Source: Oscillospiraceae bacterium (lineage in GTDB: Bacteria > Bacillota_A > Clostridia > Oscillospirales > Oscillospiraceae). Taken from it: a stretch of 7,614 bases of DNA. Of the stretch, positions 1 to 6,515 are shown one piece after another (position 1 is the first letter of the stretch; each line of letters opens with the position of its first letter). The DNA is taken from NCBI GenBank assembly GCA_016302015.1, contig JAEDOJ010000071.1, forward strand, positions 1 to 7,614, given 5' to 3'. The notes beneath the pieces are model-generated. The model worked only from the letters and a program-made list of their open reading frames with translations, searched no databases and was not told the origin of the DNA. Position numbers and translations under genes: made by a program.

Positions 1-26
1 TCATCGGAATTAAAAGTATATTTCAT
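1..26 (-). CDS. 5' end of an unidentified gene (partial, runs off the window)
   Basis: An ATG at 26-24 on the minus strand is preceded by AGAGG at 38-34 with a 7-base spacer, a good Shine-Dalgarno arrangement. The readable N-terminus is MKYTFNSD, and the frame is still open at the window edge. This is far too short to identify a family. It lies downstream of the tRNA-Pro terminator on the same strand, so it should be a separate transcription unit. I could not find a convincing -35/-10 pair between the terminator and the start codon. The call rests only on the start codon, the ribosome binding site and the orientation shared with every other gene here. Confidence 0.5.
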
Positions 27-77
27 GACAGCACCTCTAAAAGCCTTAAACTCTGTGTAGGCCCCAAATCACCAAAA

Positions 78-97
78 GTTGCACGTTTCCGTGCAAC
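78..97 (-). other. 8-bp hairpin with a GAAA loop; weak terminator or operator
   Basis: GTTGCACG and CGTGCAAC form a perfect 8-bp inverted repeat around a 4-base loop. Read on the minus strand the loop is GAAA, a stable GNRA-type tetraloop, and the stem is followed by TTTT. This could be a short back-up terminator behind the tRNA-Pro gene. It could also be an operator-like palindrome or a 5'-UTR hairpin ahead of the gene that starts at 26. The T-run is only four bases and the stem is short, so I do not assign a function. Confidence 0.4.
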
Positions 98-125
98 GAA
101 ATCAAAAAGTTTACAAATACGCAAT

Positions 126-159
126 AAAAAATCGGTGAGTCCTTAAAGGACTCACCGAT
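126..159 (-). terminator. Intrinsic terminator of tRNA-Pro
   Basis: Positions 148-159 and 131-142 are perfect 12-base inverted repeats (ATCGGTGAGTCC / GGACTCACCGAT on the minus strand) around a 5-base loop at 143-147. The stem is followed on the minus strand by a run of T reaching about 126. The first stem base at 159 is also the final A of the tRNA's encoded CCA end, so the hairpin begins with no 3' trailer. Orientation and position fit termination of the tRNA transcript. Confidence 0.9.
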
Positions 160-235
160 GGTCCGAGTGACTGGATTCGAACCAGCGGCCTCTTGAACCC
201 CATTCAAGCGCGATACCAAACTTCGCCACACCCGG
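159..235 (-). tRNA. tRNA-Pro (anticodon GGG), CCA encoded
   Basis: The minus strand folds into a complete 77-base cloverleaf. The acceptor stem is CCGGGTG with CACTCGG, including one G-U pair. The D stem is GCGA/TCGC with GG in its loop. The anticodon stem is CTTGA/TCAAG with loop ATGGGGT, which puts GGG at positions 34-36. The T arm has the standard TTCGAAT loop. Anticodon GGG reads the proline codons CCC and CCU. The C1-G72 pair, discriminator A73 and G37 are typical of bacterial tRNA-Pro. The 3' CCA is encoded. The gene has its own promoter and terminator, so it is a single-tRNA unit. Isotype confidence is high because all arms pair and the anticodon is unambiguous. Confidence 0.95.
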
Positions 236-252
236 ATTTCGTTTGCCCAAAT

Positions 253-281
253 ATGATATCACAGCTTGATGAAAAAAGCAA
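253..281 (-). promoter_or_regulatory. Sigma-A promoter of tRNA-Pro (extended -10)
   Basis: On the minus strand, TTGCTT (281-276) is followed by a 17-base spacer and TATCAT (258-253). A TG one base upstream of the -10 box makes it an extended -10 element. Transcription would start near 246, leaving a leader of about ten bases before the tRNA 5' end at 235. The -35 box lies inside the A/T-rich inverted repeat that ends the upstream gene. Confidence 0.75.
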
Positions 282-300
282 GCATTATTTCGCTTTTTTT
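272..300 (-). terminator. Possible weak terminator after the DUF4317 gene
   Basis: AAAAAAGC (minus strand, 299-292) can pair with GCTTTTTT (279-272) around a 12-base loop. The right arm doubles as the T-run. The sequence starts ten bases after the DUF4317 stop codon, which is where a terminator would be expected. The stem is mostly A-T and would be weak, so some read-through into the tRNA gene is plausible. The symmetry would also allow action on the opposite strand, but no plus-strand gene is evident. Confidence 0.4.
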
Positions 301-309
301 ACATATTTT

Positions 310-1443
310 TTATTCCGGAAAATTTGCGGAGATCCCGTTGATCTCCACGCCCTCTTCGGCGTTAATCAGCAGATATTTGACGCCGCCGATGATTCTCGTT
401 TGGATCAGATTCTGCCGCTCCGGGTTGACCTTGATTGTCACATCCGGGGTCTTATATTCCAGCTTCCGGTCCCCCATCAGATTTTGAGGCGGCATTTCCT
501 TCTCGTTGCCGAAGGCCAGATCGTACTTCACGTTGAAGGCCGCAACCTTATTGGCGGAAACGCCGCAGCCCTCAAGCACCGTGCCCAATTCCTTTCTGGT
601 GACGGTGAGGGGTTCGGCTGTCCTCGCCTCCTTATGTACCTGCACCATATCGTGGAGGCTCTTGTGCATGGTCTGCACCACTTCAACGCTGCATTCGTCC
701 TCCAAAGCCTCCGCCAGCACGCCGCAGAAGGTATCCTGCTGTAGCTTCGCCGCCATGGGCGGCTCGGTATGAAAGACGGCGTCCACAAAGCCATCGTAGC
801 CGGAAGCCGCATTGCGGGTATAATACAAAGCGGCATAGAGATTCGTCGACCGGTCATCGAAGGCCGGGAACAAAAAGCCCAGCTCCGGTGCGGACACCAC
901 CAGATCCGCCGCCTTGTTGTGAAATTCCCGCTGTACGGCATCATAATGAAGCACCGGCTTTGTCTCCTTCACCGGACAAATACTGCACACGATGTAGGAA
1001 TACTGCTCCTCGGAGGCGTCCTCCTGAATCATATCGTCTGTGGATTTAAAGGGGACATCGTAGCAGTCATAGGCCAGCAAAATGAGATAATTTTCCTCCA
1101 GATGCAGGGACGCGGCGATTTTCTCGAAGAGCTGCTTCGCTGCGTCATCGTCCTTCAGGGCAGAATTTCGCAGGGCGGACAGGAGCTTATGCTCCGGGCT
1201 GTCCACCACCTGCTGGGTGGAAAAAACAATATCCACCAGATTTTTTCCAATCCCGCCGGAAAGGGCTTTCTTTAAAAGCTCCAGATATTTTTCCTGCTCC
1301 TCCACCGGCAGCAGGGGCATGGATTCGTGGAACGTGGCCGCAATTTCTCCGAAGGTATTCACATAGCAGCCCCGAATCCGGGTAATATTACTCCGATCCT
1401 GACGGAATCTCCGTTTCAGCTCGGATATTTCTTTGCGATTCAT
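310..1443 (-). CDS. DUF4317 family protein of unknown function
   Basis: This 377-residue protein has the features I associate with DUF4317. They are a charged helical N-terminus (MNRKEISELKRRF), a CPVK motif at 156-159, a conserved core GFLFPAFDDRSTNLYAALYY at 189-208, and a C-terminal block around 341-370 (PERQNLIQTRIIGGVKYLLI, then a GVEINGI stretch). There is no signal peptide or membrane helix, so it is probably cytoplasmic. No catalytic motif is recognisable, and the family has no established function that I know of; it is widespread in Clostridia. The start at 1443 is supported by GAGG a few bases upstream, which overlaps the stop codon of the GH13 gene. Only eight bases separate the two genes, so it is the last gene of the five-gene operon. 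Length and both ends look complete. I am sure of the family, not of the role. Confidence 0.85.
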   Translation of the reverse strand: MNRKEISELKRRFRQDRSNITRIRGCYVNTFGEIAATFHESMPLLPVEEQEKYLELLKKALSGGIGKNLVDIVFSTQQVVDSPEHKLLSALRNSALKDDDAAKQLFEKIAASLHLEENYLILLAYDCYDVPFKSTDDMIQEDASEEQYSYIVCSICPVKETKPVLHYDAVQREFHNKAADLVVSAPELGFLFPAFDDRSTNLYAALYYTRNAASGYDGFVDAVFHTEPPMAAKLQQDTFCGVLAEALEDECSVEVVQTMHKSLHDMVQVHKEARTAEPLTVTRKELGTVLEGCGVSANKVAAFNVKYDLAFGNEKEMPPQNLMGDRKLEYKTPDVTIKVNPERQNLIQTRIIGGVKYLLINAEEGVEINGISANFPE

Positions 1444-1451
1444 AAATGACC

Positions 1452-2735
1452 TCAGTTTTCTTGCATGATGACAGGCTCGCCGTTCATCAAGACGGAGCCG
1501 TTTTCCACGGTGACAGCCTTGCCGTCAATGAAATTTTCATAAACTCCGTCAGGCAGATCTACAGACACTCTGCCGGTCTTCCCCTTCAGGCTGAACAAAC
1601 CCACCGTCTTCTTTTTGCCCAGACGCTGCAGAATAGCAATATCCAGTTGGTCATCGGCAGCGCCGAAGAAGTAATCCTCAGGATTCAGGCGGGTTTTCTT
1701 GACTTCCGCCAGCTTTTGCAGGTAAGAGGAAAGATCCTTCCCGGTATTTCTGGAGAAAACGTCCTTTTCAAACAGGCTGGGCAGATGGGTGTTTTCATAT
1801 TCCTGTCCGGCGTAGAGCAGCGTGGAGCCCTGGAGGAAGAACAGCATGGCGGTGTAGTTCCGCAGGGTTTGCTCGTCGGTGACATAGGAGCAGATACGGG
1901 GCATATCGTGATTTTCCAGACAGCGCATTTTGTTGTAGTTGTCGGGATAGATCGCCTCCTGTAGATTCAGCATATCGATGTAGTGAGACAGGGCAATCTT
2001 CCCCTCCAGATACTGCTCAAAGGGGATACGGATATCATATTCATACTCCATATCAAAGGCGGAGAACATTTCGTAATCGGAATAGGCCTTCTGCCCCGCC
2101 ACTCTGGCAAAAAGGTTATGGGTGCTGTGGATGGTTTCTGCCAGCCACAGGCAGTCGGGATTGACCTCCGCCACAGCCTCTCTGGCCTTCCGCCAGAACT
2201 CCACAGGCACAAGGCTGGCAACGTCGCAGCGGAAACCGTCCACAATGCCCGCCCACAGCTTCAGAGATTCAATCTGATAGTCCCACAGGCCGGGATTGTC
2301 ATAGTCCAGATCGATGACGTCCGTCCAATCGGCGGTTTTGTTTCCAAAGCTGCCGTCAGGCTTGCGATAGTAGAATTCGGGATGCTCCGTGACCAGAGTG
2401 GCGTCGGGAGAGGTGTGGTTGTAAACCACGTCGATCATGCATTTCATGCCCCGGGCATGGATGGCGTCCACAAGCGTCTGAAAGTCCTCCATGGTGCCGT
2501 AGTCGGGATTGGTGGTGCGGTAATCCTTGTTGGCATAGGGACAGCCCAGAGAGCCTTTTTTCCCCTTCGCGCCGATGGGATGGATGGGCATGAACCAGAT
2601 GATATCCGTCCCCAGGGCCTTGATCCGATCCAGATCGGGAATGATGGAGAGGAAGGTTCCCTCCTCGGTGTGGTTCCGGACGTACACGGAATAAATGATC
2701 TGATTCCGCAATGCTTTTGAAGTATTAACAGCCAT
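1452..2735 (-). CDS. Cytoplasmic GH13 alpha-amylase family enzyme
   Basis: This 427-residue protein has the four classical GH13 regions in order. DVVYNH is at 102-107. GFRCDVAS at 167-174 carries the expected nucleophile D171 and R169. LAE at 198-200 carries the acid/base E200. ENHD at 274-277 carries the transition-state stabiliser D277. A LLYAGQE motif follows at 306-312, and the last ~70 residues look like the usual beta-sandwich domain C. The complete catalytic set predicts an active enzyme cleaving or transferring alpha-glucosidic bonds in starch, glycogen or maltodextrin. Domain B is short and there is no signal peptide, so it should act on intracellular glycogen or imported maltodextrins. 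Amylase, glucosidase and glucanotransferase specificities cannot be separated by eye. AGAAAGGA lies about eight bases before the ATG. It sits 14 bases after yhaM and 8 bases before the DUF4317 gene. No sugar transporter gene is in the window. Confidence 0.9.
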   Translation of the reverse strand: MAVNTSKALRNQIIYSVYVRNHTEEGTFLSIIPDLDRIKALGTDIIWFMPIHPIGAKGKKGSLGCPYANKDYRTTNPDYGTMEDFQTLVDAIHARGMKCMIDVVYNHTSPDATLVTEHPEFYYRKPDGSFGNKTADWTDVIDLDYDNPGLWDYQIESLKLWAGIVDGFRCDVASLVPVEFWRKAREAVAEVNPDCLWLAETIHSTHNLFARVAGQKAYSDYEMFSAFDMEYEYDIRIPFEQYLEGKIALSHYIDMLNLQEAIYPDNYNKMRCLENHDMPRICSYVTDEQTLRNYTAMLFFLQGSTLLYAGQEYENTHLPSLFEKDVFSRNTGKDLSSYLQKLAEVKKTRLNPEDYFFGAADDQLDIAILQRLGKKKTVGLFSLKGKTGRVSVDLPDGVYENFIDGKAVTVENGSVLMNGEPVIMQEN

Positions 2736-2749
2736 AGTTTTTTCCTTTC

Positions 2750-3694
2750 TTAATGATGAAAAATTGACTTTTCCAAAGCAAAAATTCGACTGCTGAAGGC
2801 GCCTGCGGGAACCTTCTGGAAGGTTTCCCGATAGATTTCCATGCGGCTGTCGATCAGGTCGATCAAAGATAACAGCTCACTTTCGGCACACATGGGCTTC
2901 ACCGCCGCACCAAACTCCGGCTCGCCGTGATGGGAGAGAATCATATGCTGGAGCAGCATGGTTTTTTCTCCGGGAATTCCCAATTTGCTGCCGATTTCCC
3001 CGATTTCCTGTGCGCCCATGGTCAGGTGACCCAGAAGATTTCCCCGGACGGAATAATCTGTGACCAGTCCGATTTCCGAGCAGAGAAATTCCGCTTCCTT
3101 TCCAAAATCGTGGAGGAGCGTGCCGGCAAGGAGCAAGTCCCGATCTACCGTATCGGCATAGATGGCCGCCGCACGATCCGCGATTCTCAGCATATTCAAG
3201 GTGTGCATCAGAAGACCGTGAATAAAGCCGTGGTGGACGTTTTTCGCAGCGGGAAGCTCATAAAAGCTGTCGCCGTGCCGTTGCAGCATTTCCCGGCAGA
3301 CCGCCTGATAATCGGCGTCCTTCATGGACTCCACCAGTGCGAGAACCTCATCCATGGCGGCGTCGGCGTCCAGCGGGGCGCAGGGAACCAGATCCTTCAA
3401 ATCATAATGATCCTGCTCCCCTGCCAGACGAATCCGTTCCACCGTCATTTGCAGCATCCCCCGATACTCGGAGACAGCGCCCCGCACCTTTACGATCCTT
3501 CCCTCGTCGCCGGGGCCCACCGGGCCGCCGTAGTTCCAGACCTTGGCGTCCATCGTTCCGCTGACATCGGAGAGGGTTGCCGCTAAAAAGGGATTGCCGT
3601 TATTGGTTGTCTTGGCGGCGGCGGATTTCAGAATGTAAAAGCCTTCCACCGAATCGCCCACGCCCAACTGGGCAAGTTGTTTTCCGTATTCCAT
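2750..3694 (-). CDS. yhaM: YhaM-type 3'-5' exoribonuclease (OB fold + HD domain)
   Basis: The protein is 314 residues, the length I recall for Bacillus YhaM. Residues ~12-90 form an OB-fold nucleic-acid-binding domain (e.g. GNPFLAATLSDVSGTMDAKV at 33-52). An HD-superfamily metal-binding domain follows, with likely metal ligands at H164 (HT), H195-D196 in LLHDFGK, H223, H255-H256 and D282 in the LIDLIDSRME helix. Known family members are metal-dependent enzymes that degrade short or structured RNA, and some DNA, from the 3' end in the cytoplasm. The start is well supported by AGGAGG five bases upstream. It lies 12 bases after sfsA and 14 bases before the GH13 gene, so it is co-transcribed with both. 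All expected HD residues are present, so an active nuclease is predicted. Another HD hydrolase with an OB fold is the only real alternative. Confidence 0.9.
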   Translation of the reverse strand: MEYGKQLAQLGVGDSVEGFYILKSAAAKTTNNGNPFLAATLSDVSGTMDAKVWNYGGPVGPGDEGRIVKVRGAVSEYRGMLQMTVERIRLAGEQDHYDLKDLVPCAPLDADAAMDEVLALVESMKDADYQAVCREMLQRHGDSFYELPAAKNVHHGFIHGLLMHTLNMLRIADRAAAIYADTVDRDLLLAGTLLHDFGKEAEFLCSEIGLVTDYSVRGNLLGHLTMGAQEIGEIGSKLGIPGEKTMLLQHMILSHHGEPEFGAAVKPMCAESELLSLIDLIDSRMEIYRETFQKVPAGAFSSRIFALEKSIFHH

Positions 3695-3706
3695 GAACTC
3701 CTCCTG

Positions 3707-4408
3707 TTATAATTCCACCGGGATCAGACGATCCGGCAGGAGCATATCTTCTGAAACAATACAATCAATGGCCAGAACCTTTACCCCGGCCCGGGCCGCC
3801 TGGCGAAGGGCGTCGCCAAATTCCTTATGGGTACTGTCATTGGGCTTCAGCTTGGAAACCCCCTTCATCTGGACAACAAAAAGCACATAGGCGTCCAGTC
3901 CCGCCTGGGCTGCCGCGGTCAGCTCCCGCAGATGCTTCACACCCCGGACGGTGGGGGCGTCCGGGAAATAGGCGACGCCGTCAACCTCCAGGGTGACGCC
4001 CTTGACCTCCAGATAAGCGGTTCTTTCCCCGTCCTGAATGCAGAAGTCAAAGCGGGAATCTCCATAGACCACTTCCCTGCGAAGCTTTGCGCCGGGAGAA
4101 AACAGACCGCTTTGGGGCAGCCACGCTTCCGCTGCGTCGTTGGGAAGCTGAGAATCCATATTGATCAGACGGATTCCGTCTTTGCAGACCTTTTCCACGG
4201 CGATCAGATCGTATTTCGTCTTTCGCTCAGGCTTGTCCGCACAGGCCAGATAGACCTTGCAGCCCGGCACCAGCAGTTCTTTGCAGCGGCCGGTGTTCTT
4301 GACGTGAACCGTCTCTTCCCTGCCCTCCACCACCACCTGGGCGATAAACCGGTTGGGACGGCGGAGAAAAACGGCGGGAACGACCCTGGTATATTTCAGC
4401 TTATTCAT
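3707..4408 (-). CDS. sfsA: SfsA family protein (PD-(D/E)XK-like nuclease, sugar fermentation stimulation protein)
   Basis: With the start at 4408 the protein is 233 residues, matching the usual ~230 of SfsA. The N-terminal RPNRFIA block (17-23) is followed by an NTG motif near 38-40. A nuclease-like core follows: RFDF (119-122, D121), LEVKGVTL (133-140, with E134 and K136), YFPDAPTVRG (147-156) and KHLREL (158-163). SfsA was named for a maltose-utilisation phenotype in E. coli and is now annotated as a nucleic-acid-binding protein or nuclease; its physiological role is unsettled. The start overlaps the end of the lipoprotein gene by 8 bases and has no clear Shine-Dalgarno, suggesting translational coupling. 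An in-frame upstream ATG at 4468 has GAAGG six bases before it and would add 20 residues that do not resemble the family. I prefer 4408 on family length and on where conservation begins. Confidence 0.88.
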   Translation of the reverse strand: MNKLKYTRVVPAVFLRRPNRFIAQVVVEGREETVHVKNTGRCKELLVPGCKVYLACADKPERKTKYDLIAVEKVCKDGIRLINMDSQLPNDAAEAWLPQSGLFSPGAKLRREVVYGDSRFDFCIQDGERTAYLEVKGVTLEVDGVAYFPDAPTVRGVKHLRELTAAAQAGLDAYVLFVVQMKGVSKLKPNDSTHKEFGDALRQAARAGVKVLAIDCIVSEDMLLPDRLIPVEL

Positions 4409-5501
4409 CCGGTATAAAGTCGAAGGTAATGGTTTCAAACCGATCGTCCTCGTCCCGATAATCCTCATACACAGCCTTCAGCTTGTTTTCCGTGTCGATG
4501 ATCATGGTGAAGGTATAGGTATCCTTGCTGGTCAGAGGGACATCGTAAATCCAGGCGTCCTCGGAATCATCCTCTATTTCGGGAAGAATATACCGGGGAT
4601 GGAGGGTCAGGGGGAAGGACAGAATCGGCCGTCCGTTCTGGTCGCTCTCGTAATAGGCTTCAAAATAAATCTTGCCCTTGACCTCTTTCATCTGCGCCAC
4701 GATGTTGAAGGTGCCCTCCGGCATCACGCCGTTGCCCTTATGCTCCTCCAGAGTGACAGTTCCCTTCCAGCGGCTGCCCACCTGAAGCAGACCACGCTGC
4801 TCCGTGTTGTGGGGAATGGCTTCCGGTTCCGCATCGTTGTCCCGCTTGAAGGTGTATTTTTTGTTGTTCATCTGGATGGTCACCTTGCCCTCCCGGATCA
4901 GACCGGTCACTTCCTCGCCGGTTCTGAGCTGAATGGTCAGATTGCCGTCCTCGGTAGACCACGTGCCAAACATTCTCGCATAGGTACATACCGTGCAGCT
5001 TCCGTCCTCCAGCAGGTCGAGCCATTCACCGTTGCTGTAAAGCTCCTCCCCTTCCTTATCCGTCACCTGGGTGCAGACATAGTGACCAACCATCGTCGTG
5101 TCAATGGGCTTCGGTTCCGCGGGCTCGGTGACAACAGGGGTCACAAGGCTTTTGTTATACTCGTCCTCCATGTCCTCCGGGACAAAGGTAAAGGTCTGCT
5201 CGTCAACCTGCAGGGTCAGAACGTCGTCAATCAGAGTCCCTTTATAGGTGTTGTCAAGAAACTCCGTTTTGATGACGATCTCATCCCCGTCCTGTTCCCA
5301 GGTGATATTCAGCTCAATACGGATCTGCATGGAGCCTTTACCGTTGGGCTTCAGAAGGATCCATTCGCTTTTGGGCTTTTGATAGACCTCGCCCTCAATA
5401 TTTACACAGATATATTTCGTCTCTGCGGCTGTCTTCCCGGCGCAGGCGCTCAGGGACAACAGCAGGATTACCGCAAGAAAAACAGACAGGCTTCGTTTCA
5501 T
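4401..5501 (-). CDS. Secreted lipoprotein with two tandem beta-rich domains
   Basis: The 366-residue protein starts with a lipoprotein signal: KR, a hydrophobic stretch, and lipobox LSAC with the lipidated cysteine at C20. It should be anchored on the outer face of the membrane. Residues ~29-110 and ~139-221 are clearly related copies. Both have Y-[IV]-C near the start, an EW-x-x-L turn followed by a glycine and serine, a W about 20 residues later, and a closing T-[LI]-Q then [FY]-T-F. This resembles the small lipocalin-like beta domains common in clostridial lipoproteins. A proline-rich linker (121-133) joins the copies. The C-terminal part (~240-366) is a different acidic, beta-rich region. 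GGAGG lies five bases before the ATG. It is the first gene after the consensus promoter at 5538-5566 and overlaps sfsA by 8 bases. The function is unknown; ligand binding is only a guess. Confidence 0.85.
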   Translation of the reverse strand: MKRSLSVFLAVILLLSLSACAGKTAAETKYICVNIEGEVYQKPKSEWILLKPNGKGSMQIRIELNITWEQDGDEIVIKTEFLDNTYKGTLIDDVLTLQVDEQTFTFVPEDMEDEYNKSLVTPVVTEPAEPKPIDTTMVGHYVCTQVTDKEGEELYSNGEWLDLLEDGSCTVCTYARMFGTWSTEDGNLTIQLRTGEEVTGLIREGKVTIQMNNKKYTFKRDNDAEPEAIPHNTEQRGLLQVGSRWKGTVTLEEHKGNGVMPEGTFNIVAQMKEVKGKIYFEAYYESDQNGRPILSFPLTLHPRYILPEIEDDSEDAWIYDVPLTSKDTYTFTMIIDTENKLKAVYEDYRDEDDRFETITFDFIPDE

Positions 5502-5537
5502 TGGTTCCTCCGGGAAATTTCAATTTTCTAAGCAATT

Positions 5538-5566
5538 ATTATACTAAGGCGCGCCCCTGCTGTCAA
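5538..5566 (-). promoter_or_regulatory. Exact-consensus sigma-A promoter of the five-gene operon
   Basis: On the minus strand, TTGACA (5566-5561), a 17-base spacer and TATAAT (5543-5538) match the housekeeping consensus exactly. Transcription should start near 5531, giving a leader of about 30 bases that includes the GGAGG of the lipoprotein gene. The -35 box follows almost directly after the T-run of the ABC operon terminator. The spacer contains the 8-base palindrome GGCGCGCC (5548-5555). No regulatory site was recognised with confidence. Confidence 0.92.
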
Positions 5567-5607
5567 CGAAAACATAGGAGTTTCAGCCGGAAACCGAAAC
5601 TCCTATG
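5567..5607 (-). terminator. Intrinsic terminator of the ABC exporter operon
   Basis: Positions 5607-5596 and 5584-5573 form a perfect 12-base stem (CATAGGAGTTTC / GAAACTCCTATG) around an 11-base loop. TTTT follows at 5572-5569 on the minus strand. It begins five bases after the permease stop codon. The T-run is short, but the stem is long and correctly placed. It separates the exporter operon from the promoter immediately beyond it. Confidence 0.88.
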
Positions 5608-5612
5608 GGGAA

Positions 5613-6515
5613 TTATTTGGAATTTTTCCGAATACTCAGGTAGGTCAGCAGGACAAAAAGCCCCAGAAGCGCAAGCACCGCACCGCCAAGGATCAGGTAC
5701 ATCTGATTCACGCCCACCTTTTCACCGAAAAAGTAGAGATTGCAATCGATGGAGTCCCGGATGGATTCCACCACTTCCTTCGGAAAGCCGCAATTCTCCA
5801 TCTCCCGGAAGCACCCGGCCAGAGCGTGATTCCGAAGCAGAGAGGTTCCGTAGGTGCCGGGCAGGAAGGACAGAACCTTCTGAAGACCGTCAGAGAAATT
5901 GGAAATGGGCATATAGGCGCCGCAGAGGAAGCCGTAACCGGCGCTGACGACGGTGCCCACAGCGGAGATCTGTCCCTGCGTGGACAGGAAGGTGTTGATA
6001 ATAGAGGACAGGCAGGCGCCGAAAAGCACCAGCAGAATCACATCCAGCACAAGGAGGAGCACATCGGTTCCGCTCATGTACCAGCCAACCTGACTGAGGT
6101 AGACAAGGCACAGGCCGGTGGCGGCAAGGCACACCAAAAGGGTGCTGATCACCGTGGCGGCATAATATCCCAGGGCCATGGCGGATTTTTTCACCGGGGT
6201 CATGGTCAGGTCTTTTCTGGAGCCGGTAACCTTATCCTGCACCATGAGCATATTGGAGCAGAAGCCCACGGTAACGCAGGAAACCGCCAGCAGAGAGGAG
6301 ATCAACTGAGCGCCCACGGTACCGTTGATCAAATCCTCGCTGACGTTCAGAATTGCGGGCAACGCCGAAGAAAAGCTGTCATAATAGACGTTCCGCAGGA
6401 AGGTTGCGTAGAGCACCAGAAGAATCATCGGCGTGATCAGCGCAGTGATGAACATGCCCTTATCTTTGAAAAACAGTTTGCAGTTTCGCTTGATCAGCGC
6501 ACCAAGTCCGGTCAT
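5613..6515 (-). CDS. ABC-2 type exporter permease
   Basis: This 300-residue membrane protein has about six hydrophobic helices, near residues 21-41, 67-91, 114-139, 150-174, 182-203 and 271-293. A basic N-terminus precedes the first helix, and a large hydrophilic loop lies between helices five and six. Between helices two and three lies the cytoplasmic stretch DKVTGSRKDLTMTPVKK (94-110), matching the K-x-x-G-x-x-x-x-L-x-x-x-P-[VI] pattern typical of DrrB-like ABC-2 permeases. It would form the channel half of an exporter powered by the ATPase encoded just upstream. The two genes overlap by four bases (ATGA), implying translational coupling, and GGAGGTGG lies 7-9 bases before this start. The substrate cannot be read from sequence; family members export drugs, antibiotics, peptides or lipids. 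The gene appears complete and ends just before a terminator. Confidence 0.9.
   Translation of the reverse strand: MTGLGALIKRNCKLFFKDKGMFITALITPMILLVLYATFLRNVYYDSFSSALPAILNVSEDLINGTVGAQLISSLLAVSCVTVGFCSNMLMVQDKVTGSRKDLTMTPVKKSAMALGYYAATVISTLLVCLAATGLCLVYLSQVGWYMSGTDVLLLVLDVILLVLFGACLSSIINTFLSTQGQISAVGTVVSAGYGFLCGAYMPISNFSDGLQKVLSFLPGTYGTSLLRNHALAGCFREMENCGFPKEVVESIRDSIDCNLYFFGEKVGVNQMYLILGGAVLALLGLFVLLTYLSIRKNSK

Noticed and set aside
46..231. 61-residue minus-strand open frame
   Set aside because: It spans the tRNA-Pro gene and its terminator; the peptide is simply translated tRNA sequence.
1..235. tRNA-Pro as an attachment site of an integrated element
   Set aside because: tRNA 3' ends are common integration sites, but no integrase gene and no second copy of the tRNA 3' end occur in the window.
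1983..2720. 245-residue plus-strand open frame
   Set aside because: It is the antisense shadow of the GH13 gene, which carries all four catalytic regions on the minus strand.
4353..5531. Long 392-residue open frame on the plus strand
   Set aside because: It lies fully antisense to the lipoprotein gene and the start of sfsA, has no recognisable domain, and runs into the operon promoter. The minus-strand genes have signal peptide, motifs and ribosome binding sites.
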